From Serinicoccus profundi (GTDB taxonomy: Bacteria; Actinomycetota; Actinomycetes; Actinomycetales; Dermatophilaceae): DNA of 64,000 nucleotides. The DNA lies in the NCBI RefSeq assembly GCF_008001015.1, contig NZ_CP042862.1:2728001-2792000 (forward strand), written 5' to 3'. The notes under the pieces are model-generated. The model had not been told where the DNA came from and ran no database searches. It saw nothing but the letters and a program-made list of their open reading frames with translations. A program made the translations under genes and the position numbers. Positions 55,971 to 64,000 of the stretch are shown in pieces. The stretch's first letter is position 1. Every line of letters starts with the position of its first letter.

Positions 55971-56942
55971 ATGCCCGGACCTCGCCCACGTCCCGACATC
56001 GACGAGCTTCCCGCCCTGCCCGGACGCGTCTCCGGCGACGTGCTCGCCCTCGCCGTCCGCGCGGCCGGCCACGACGGGGTCAAGCCGCTCTCCGAGCAGA
56101 CGGTGCTGCAGGCGCGCCGCCTGCCCGAGAGCGTCTCCAGCCACGAGACGGGGGTGCACCTCGTCGTCCGCAACGGCCCCGAGGGCCCGGTCATCGGCTA
56201 CGGCCACGTCGACACCAGCGACCCGGACGCCCCGTCCGCCGAGCTCGTCGTCGACCCCGAGCACCGGCGCCTCGGGGTGGGCGGCGCGCTGCTCGACCAC
56301 GTGCTGAGGCGCTGGCCCCAGGTGCGGCTGTGGAGCCACGGCGACCTGCAGGACGCCCGCACGCTGTATGCCTCGCGCGGGCTGCGGGTCGTGCGCGAGC
56401 TGTGGCAGATGTCCCGGCCGCTGGCCGGCGAGTGGGCCGACCTGCCCGACCGGGTGGAGCTGCCCGAGGGCCTGGCGGTGCGCCCCTACCGCGTCGGCAG
56501 CGACGACGAGCCGTGGCTCGCGGTCAACGCGCGCGCCTTCGCCGACCACGCCGAGCAGGGTCGGATGAGCCTGGCCGACCTGCAGGACCGCCAGCACGAG
56601 CCGTGGTTCGACCCCTCGGGCTTCCTCGTCGTCGAGGACACCACCGACGTCGACCCGGAGGGCCAGGCGCGGGTGGCGGCCTTCCACTGGACCAAGGTCG
56701 AGACCGACCACCCCGAGACCGGGGAGGTCTACGTCGTCGGCGTCGACCCCGACTACCAGGGTCGGGGCCTGGGCACCGCGGTGACCCTGCTGGGCCTGCA
56801 GCACCTGCGCGCCCGCGACGTGCACGACGTCACGCTCTACGTCGACGGCGACAACGCCCCGGCGATCGCGACCTACCAGCGCCTCGGCTTCGAGCGCTCG
56901 GCGGTCGACGTCATGTATGCCGCGGGAGACGCGCAGGCATGA
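55971..56942 (+). CDS. mshD: mycothiol synthase MshD
   Basis: 323 residues with two GNAT domains: VVDPEHRRLGVGGALLDHVL in the first, and YVVGVDPDYQGRGLGTAVTL and YVDGDNAPAIATYQRLGFER in the second. It acetylates Cys-GlcN-Ins in the last step of mycothiol synthesis. It overlaps the MutT1-like gene by four bases (ATGA). Confidence 0.94.
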   Translation: MPGPRPRPDIDELPALPGRVSGDVLALAVRAAGHDGVKPLSEQTVLQARRLPESVSSHETGVHLVVRNGPEGPVIGYGHVDTSDPDAPSAELVVDPEHRRLGVGGALLDHVLRRWPQVRLWSHGDLQDARTLYASRGLRVVRELWQMSRPLAGEWADLPDRVELPEGLAVRPYRVGSDDEPWLAVNARAFADHAEQGRMSLADLQDRQHEPWFDPSGFLVVEDTTDVDPEGQARVAAFHWTKVETDHPETGEVYVVGVDPDYQGRGLGTAVTLLGLQHLRARDVHDVTLYVDGDNAPAIATYQRLGFERSAVDVMYAAGDAQA

Positions 56943-57889
56943 GCGGCGCCGGCCCGTCGGTGGTCCGCGCCGGCGGGGTGCTCCCGGTCCGGGTCCAGGA
57001 GGGGACCCTCCAGGTCGCCCTGGTGCACCGCCCCCACTACGACGACTGGTCCTGGCCCAAGGGCAAGCTCGACCGCGGCGAGGACTTCCCCGTCGCCGCG
57101 GTGCGCGAGACGCTGGAGGAGACCGGGCTGCGGGTGCGGCTCCTCGCGCCCCTGCCGGCGTCCCGCTACCAGCTGGCCAGCGGCTCCGACAAGCTCGTGC
57201 ACTACTGGGCCGGGGAGGTGCTCCACGACACCGGCGCGCTGGAGCACGAGGTCGACGAGGTGGCGTGGCTCTCACCGACCCTCGCCGGGCGGCGGCTGAC
57301 CTATGAGCGTGACCACGAGCAGCTCGCCGCGGTGGTCGACCACTACACGAGCGACCGGCTGAGCACCTGGACCCTGCTCGTGGTCCGCCACGCCCACGCC
57401 CTCGCCCGCGGCGAGTGGTCCGGGCCGGACCCGCGGCGCCCGCTCAGCAGCGCCGGGCGCCGCCGGGCCCGGCACCGCATCGCCGACCTCGTCGCCGCGT
57501 ATGCCCCCGAGCGCCTGGTGAGCAGCCCGTCGGTGCGCTGCGTCGACACGCTCGCCCCCTTCGCCGAGACGGCCGGCCTGCGGCTGCGGACCAAGCAGGG
57601 GCTGTCGGAGGAAGGCTACGAGGACGACCCGGGCGCGCTCGGCAGGCACCTGCGGCGGGTCCTGGAGCGCGGGGTCGGGACGGCGCTGTGCACCCACGGG
57701 CCGCTGCTCCCCGACATCGTCGCCACCCTGTTGGACCGTGCCGACCCCGGCATGGACCGTGCGGAGCGACGGATGCTGGCCCGGCTCACCGGGACGACGA
57801 TGGACAAGGGCGAAGTGCTCGCCTGCACGATGAGCGACCTGGGCGACGACGCCCGGGTCCTCGCGGTGGCCCGGCACCGGCCGCACTGA
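56939..57889 (+). CDS. mutT1: MutT1-like two-domain NUDIX hydrolase/histidine phosphatase
   Basis: 316 residues. The NUDIX box begins KLDRGEDFPVAAVRETLEET. The second domain is a histidine phosphatase (LLVVRHAHALARGEWSGPDP with RHA, and LCTHGPLLPDIVATLLDRAD). This is the mycobacterial MutT1 layout, which hydrolyses 8-oxo-dGTP and dinucleoside polyphosphates. ATG 56939 overlaps mshD. Confidence 0.87.
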   Translation: MSGAGPSVVRAGGVLPVRVQEGTLQVALVHRPHYDDWSWPKGKLDRGEDFPVAAVRETLEETGLRVRLLAPLPASRYQLASGSDKLVHYWAGEVLHDTGALEHEVDEVAWLSPTLAGRRLTYERDHEQLAAVVDHYTSDRLSTWTLLVVRHAHALARGEWSGPDPRRPLSSAGRRRARHRIADLVAAYAPERLVSSPSVRCVDTLAPFAETAGLRLRTKQGLSEEGYEDDPGALGRHLRRVLERGVGTALCTHGPLLPDIVATLLDRADPGMDRAERRMLARLTGTTMDKGEVLACTMSDLGDDARVLAVARHRPH

Positions 57890-58131
57890 GGCACCGGCAT
57901 ACCGACGGGCGCAGGGCATCCCCACGGGCGGTGACGCGGGAGGAGGACAAAGAGCGTGCCGGGCCGGGAGCGCCTCACGGCGCGAGGCCGCTCGAAGCGG
58001 CGTGTGTTGGAGCCCGGGGCTGCCGCGGCCCGGCACGCAGTCGTCAACGGTACGCCTCTGCTCGATGTTCCCCAACTCAGGGGGCATCACCCCTGCGCGG
58101 ACGCACAGGATCGGCCGGGGCGACGCCCGCC

Positions 58132-58754
58132 CTAGTGCAGGTCGCCGAGGCGCCAGAGGCGGGCGCAGGCGCTGAGGTCGTCGGCCGTGTCCCGCAGCCG
58201 GGCGGCGCGGGTGACCTGCTCGCTGGGGATGTCGTCGGCCACGGGGTCGGCGAGGCCCACCGCCATGACGTGGCAGAAGGCACTGGCCCGCTCCAGGGCG
58301 ATCGCGAAGTCTCCGGTGAAGACCCCGCCGAGGATCTGCTCGGTGAGGTGCCGCAGGGCGTCGGGCTCGGGCGGGTCGGCGACCCCGGCGATGGCCTGGT
58401 AGACCTCCGCGTGCCCTGCCCCGGTCGCGAACTGCCGACCGACCTCGGCCGGTTGCCGCAGCACCCACTCGTGCAGGAGGTAGAGCCGCCACAACGCCCC
58501 CGGCAGGCTGCGGGCGGGCCGGTCCGACCAGAGCTGGGCGACGGTGGCCAGACCGACCTCACCCACGAGCCCGACCAGTCGCGAGGCGAGCTCGCTGTCC
58601 CCGGCCGACTCCGCGCGACCGCGCCCGACGACGAGCTCCGCGCTGCGGTGCGCCGCCTCCGCCACCTCGAGGGGGTCGACCCCGTCGGAGGTGTCCTCGA
58701 GCCGGTCCGGCGGGCGCAGCGTCGGCCGGTGGAAGGGCCGCTTCGACTCCTCGC

Positions 58755-58758
<4 letters not shown>
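58132..58758 (-). CDS. conserved actinobacterial protein of unknown function next to treZ
   Basis: 208 residues, soluble, largely helical; conserved-looking segments are RPEDTSDGVDPLEVAEAAH and LPGALWRLYLLHEWVLRQPA. No catalytic motif is recognised. ATG 58758 overlaps the treZ stop by four bases, so it is the third gene of treY-treZ-orf. The downstream 240-base gap shows only weak small dyads. Confidence 0.65.
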
Positions 58759-60553
<1,795 letters not shown>

Positions 60554-60557
<4 letters not shown>

Positions 60558-63049
60558 CGGCTGCCCTCCTGGAGGTCGGTGGCGCGGACCAGGAGCGCGA
60601 CCGGCCCCTGGGCGAAGACGTCGGCGGCCAGGGGCCCGGTCTCGGCCTCACCCACCGGGTGCTCGGCCCCGGTGAGGGCGTCGACCCAGAGGTCCGACGG
60701 CAGGGGTATGCGCTGGTCACCGAGCCCGCCCGCGGCGCCGAGCGCGCGTGGGGCCCGGATGGTGAGGGTCGCGGCGACCCCGCCGCGCAGGAAGCCGAGC
60801 ACGTGCTCCCCGGCCTCGACCGGGGCGTAGTCGGCGCCCGGCCCGTAGGCGTGGGGCAGCCAGGCCCGCAGCCGCAGCACCCGCGAGGTCACCCACAGCA
60901 CCTCGTCGGAGAGATCGCCGGTCCACCCGGTGGCGTCCAGCCTGCGCAGCCGCTCGACCCGCTCCTCGTAGTCCACCGGGCGGCGGTTGTCGGGGTCGAC
61001 CAGCGAGAGGTCGACGACGCCCGAGCCCTGGTAGGTGTCCGGCACGCCCGGGAGGGTGAGCTGCAGGATCTTCTGCGCCAGCGTGAGGGTCCGGATCGTC
61101 GGGGCGTTGTCGCGCACGGCGGCCGCGATCGCCTCGGCCACCTCTCCCCCGGCGAGCATCTCCTCGGCCAGGGCGAGGACGCGCTCCTCGTAGGCGGTGT
61201 CCGGCTCGGTCCACGTGGAGTGCAGCTTGGCCTCGCGCATGGCCTTGGTGAGGTAGGTCTCCAGGCGCTCGCCGTCGACCCTCCCGGCCCCGACGAGGGT
61301 CTGCCAGATGAGGTGGGCGGTCTCGCCGTCCACCCCGTGCCGCCGCGCGGCCTCCAGGGCCCGCTCCGAGACGCGGGCCCAGGCCTCGCCGTCGCCGGAG
61401 ACCGCGAGGATCCGGGCGCGGACGTCCTCGCTGCGCTTGGTGTCGTGCGTCGAGAGCGTCGTCATGCCGCTCGGCCAGTGCTCCGCCTGGTGCGTCGCCC
61501 AGGCGTGCAGCGTCGCCACCCCGCGGGCGGCGTCGAGCCCCACGGCCGGGTCGGCGCCCACCTCGTTGAGGGCCACGAGGCGGTGCCAGCGGTAGAACGC
61601 GGTGTCCTCGATGCCCTTGGCCATGACCGGGCCGGTGGTCTGCTGGAAGCGCACGCACAGGTCGGCGGCGGCCGCCGGGTCGGTGGCGCACCCCTGCGGG
61701 TCGGCCAGCACGGCGACGAGCGCGTCGATCTCCTCACGCAGGTCGGGGCGGGCGGCGCGGGCGCGCTCCTGCCCGGTGAGCAGCGGAGCGACCATCGCCT
61801 CGTCCTGCTCGAGCGGGGTGGCTCCGGGGCGGACGTAGGCGCGGTAGACGTGGACCGAGACGAGCAGCTCGACGAGGGCGTCGTGCAGGCGGGCCTCGTC
61901 GTGACGGGGCAGCGCCTGCACGGCCCGGCGCATGAGCCGTGCGACCTCGGGGCGCAGCAGCTCGGTCGCGGCCAGCCGCTTGCAGCGCTCGACCTCGGCG
62001 TGCAGGTCGGGTTCGCCCCCGGTCCGCGCCCACGTGGCGCTCACGACATCGGTGGTCGTGGGGTCGACGAGGGCCGCGGAGAGGGCGGCGTTGGCGTCGT
62101 AGCCGGTGGTGCCGGCGCACGCCCAGGCGGCCGGGAGCCGCTCGTCGCCCTCGAGGATCTTCTCGACCCAGACCGGGGTGCCGGGCCGGGTGACGTCGCG
62201 CAGCTGCTGGAGGTATGCCGTGGGGTCGGCCAGCCCGTCCGGGTGGTCGATGCGGAAGCCGTCGATGACGCCCCCCAGGTGCAGGTCGAGGAGCAGCTCG
62301 TGGGTGGCGGCGAAGACATCGGGCTGCTCGACGCGGACCCCGATGAGCCCGTCGACCTCGAAGAAGCGGCGGTAGTTGAGGACGTCGGCGGCGTCGCGCC
62401 ACGACGCCAGCAGCCAGCGCTGCGCGTCGAGGACGGCGCGCACGGCGGCCGGCGACGCGGCCCCCTCGGGGTGCTCCTCGGCCAGGCGGTCGGTGCCCGG
62501 CGCGAGCGGCAGGACGTGCTCGAAGTAGCGGGCCACCGGCTGGCCGGCGGCGGGGCCCTCGTCCGGCCCGCCGGTGCCGAGGGTGATCTCCCCCCGGGCC
62601 AGGACGGCCTCGAGGTCCTCGCCGAGGACGGGCAGCCCGAAGCGCCCGCCGAGGTGCGCCCAGTCGACGTCGAACCACGACGCCCGGGCGGCGGTCTGGC
62701 CGTCGCGGAGCACCTCCCACAGCGGGGCGTTGCGCCACAGCGGGGCGACGAGCGCCATGTGGTTGGGCACGACGTCGACGACCACCCCGAGACCGAGGTC
62801 GTGCGCCGCGTCGGCGAGCGCCTCCAGCCCGGGGCGTCCGCCGATCTCGGGGTTGATCTGCGTGTGGTCGAGCACGTCATACCCGTGCTCGGAGCCGGGG
62901 ACGGCGGTGAGCACCGGGGAGAGGTAGACGTGGCTGACCCCCAGGGCGTGCAGGTAGGGCAGCACCTGCTGCGCGTCGGCGCAGGTGAAGCCGGCGTGCA
63001 GCTGGAGGCGGTAGGTGGCGGTCAGGGGACGCGTCGTCGAAGCAGTCAT
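60554..63049 (-). CDS. treY: malto-oligosyltrehalose synthase TreY
   Basis: 831 residues, GH13: TATYRLQLHAGFTCADAQQV, LGVSHVYLSPVLTAVPGSEHG, VVDVVPNHMALVAP, IDGFRIDHPDGLADPTAYLQ (nucleophile), VWVEKILEGDERLP and TTLSTHDTKRSEDVRARILA. It converts the reducing end of maltooligosaccharide to an alpha-1,1-linked trehalose. With treZ it makes trehalose from glycogen. ATG 63049. treX/glgX is not in the window. Confidence 0.94.
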
Positions 63050-63109
63050 GACGCGGACCAGTCTCTCACCGCATCGGCTCGCGTGGTGCCGACCCGGCCC
63101 TCCGAGCGG

Positions 63110-63328
63110 TCAGCCGAGGAGTCCGGACCGGCCGGAGAACCACCCCAGGGCGAGGGCGGCGAGCCCGAGGGCCACCGCCACCGCGACGAGGGTCCGGCGC
63201 CGGTAGCGGTAGGTCGCGGCGCGGGCCCGGGCGGCCGCCACCTGCGGGACCGGGTCGATGCCGTGGCCCGGCGAGCGCAGGACCCGCCGCAGCAGCTCCT
63301 CCAGCGCCCGGATGGTGGACGGGCTCAT
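63110..63328 (-). CDS. small membrane protein, unknown
   Basis: 72 residues: a helical, basic N-terminus and one hydrophobic segment (TLVAVAVALGLAALALGWF). ATG 63328 overlaps the preceding gene's stop (ATGA), indicating coupled translation with the lipoprotein or surface protein upstream. No family recognised. Confidence 0.6.
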   Translation of the reverse strand: MSPSTIRALEELLRRVLRSPGHGIDPVPQVAAARARAATYRYRRRTLVAVAVALGLAALALGWFSGRSGLLG

Positions 63329-64000
63329 CGCTCGGCGCCACCCTCGGGGTCGAGGTAGGCGAGGTTGTCGGCGGTCTTCTGCGCGATCTCCGCGGCCGCC
63401 GCGACCGCCTCGTCCTGCGTGTCCACCCCGCCGTCGCCGGGCGAGGCCCGCACCGTCACGCCGACGAGGTAGTCGCCGTGCCGGACCACGGCCCCGCCGA
63501 GCTGGTGGGTGCTGCCGCTCTGCAGGGCCTGCTCGACCCCCACGAGCAGGTGGTCGTCGTCCTCGTGCCCGGGCCAGGGCAGCGGCTCCGGCGGGTCGAT
63601 CACCTCGGCCCCGTCACCGACCCACCGGGCGCTGAGATCGGGGCTGCCGGCGCGGACCAGCTCCATCGCCTCCGCCCCGTCGTCCCAGGCCGTGATGATC
63701 AGCTCGAGGGAGTCCTGGTCGATGGCGTTGCCGTCGTCGTAGTAGAACCACTGCACACCGCTGTGCGGCTCGATGCCGGGCTCGAGGTTGCCGGCCATGA
63801 AGGTCCCCAGCGGCATCTGGCGCGGGCCGACGAACTCACCCTCCGGCCCCCCGAACGCGTCGAGGAACTCGATGCCGACCGGCCGCGGGTCCGGCAGCTC
63901 GATCCGGTTGGACAGGGGTCCCGTGCCGTCGTCGGGCGAGACGGGCTCAGGCGGCTCGGTGGACTGCCACGGGGGGTCGGTGGGGGTCGGGGTCGGGGCG
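63325..64000 (-). CDS. 5'-truncated secreted-type protein with Thr/Pro-rich linker (runs off the right edge)
   Basis: The frame is open to the window end and begins there with a Thr/Pro repeat (PTPTPTDPPWQSTEPPEP), typical of an extracytoplasmic linker. The following ~190 residues (GSGS-type VQWFYYDDGNAIDQDSLELI, GHEDDDHLLVGVEQALQSG) show no family I recognise. A signal peptide would lie beyond 64000. It is coupled to the 72-residue membrane protein. Confidence 0.65.
   Translation of the reverse strand, partial: APTPTPTDPPWQSTEPPEPVSPDDGTGPLSNRIELPDPRPVGIEFLDAFGGPEGEFVGPRQMPLGTFMAGNLEPGIEPHSGVQWFYYDDGNAIDQDSLELIITAWDDGAEAMELVRAGSPDLSARWVGDGAEVIDPPEPLPWPGHEDDDHLLVGVEQALQSGSTHQLGGAVVRHGDYLVGVTVRASPGDGGVDTQDEAVAAAAEIAQKTADNLAYLDPEGGAER

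Noticed and set aside
60659-63358. 899-residue plus-strand open frame
   Set aside because: It is the antisense shadow of treY, with a Gly/Arg/Val-biased composition and no domain.

Overview
The window is from a very GC-rich actinobacterium. Supporting signs are mycothiol genes (mshA, mshD, S-(hydroxymethyl)mycothiol dehydrogenase), CarD, SenX3/RegX3, a GlnR-type regulator, an Rpf-like resuscitation factor, a class E sortase, GTG starts and many 4-base ATGA/GTGA gene overlaps. I cannot name the species; gene content fits the Micrococcales (for example an Intrasporangiaceae-like organism), which is inference.

Bases 1-9163 look like an integrated island. They are visibly richer in A+T than the rest and end in a tyrosine integrase next to tRNA-Thr(TGT). 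The island carries an XRE/ImmA metallopeptidase gene with a partner gene, small membrane proteins, and a two-gene Gabija-type defence module (OLD-family ATPase/TOPRIM nuclease gajA plus UvrD-like helicase gajB). The distal island end is outside the window.

From 9.2 kb on the sequence is chromosomal backbone: an Rpf-like cell-wall hydrolase; a serine/threonine kinase with a frameshifted membrane tail; trehalose synthesis otsA-otsB; a maltodextrin locus (LacI regulator, GH13 enzyme, MalEFG-type transporter, MsmK-type ATPase); an AbiEi-like gene bracketed by repeats; a DUF4032 protein; an S9 peptidase; rlmB-cysS; GPP34, GH31 and YidC-like genes; the mycothiol-dependent formaldehyde pair; a sortase; and the ispF-ispD-carD operon. 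These are followed by phoU, senX3-regX3, gpmA, a YbjN protein, mshA, dtd, an asparaginase, ygfZ, an LCP protein, nitrobindin, glnR, mshD, a MutT1-like enzyme and treY-treZ.

Two genome-scale sequence habits stand out. The heptamer GTATGCC/GGCATAC occurs about once per kb in the backbone, while its transition partner GTACGCC is nearly absent; the island does not show this. A 32-bp tandem repeat family occurs at five intergenic loci (20 units in total), always with exact 32-bp spacing.

Four genes (kinase tail, GPP34, YidC paralogue, IspD-linked kinase domain) carry apparent frameshifts. One is caused by a 41-bp duplication that builds a hairpin. The others could be real or sequence errors. Metabolically the window links glycogen/maltodextrin use (maltodextrin uptake, GH13, GH31, TreYZ) with trehalose made by two routes, and mycothiol synthesis with mycothiol-dependent detoxification.
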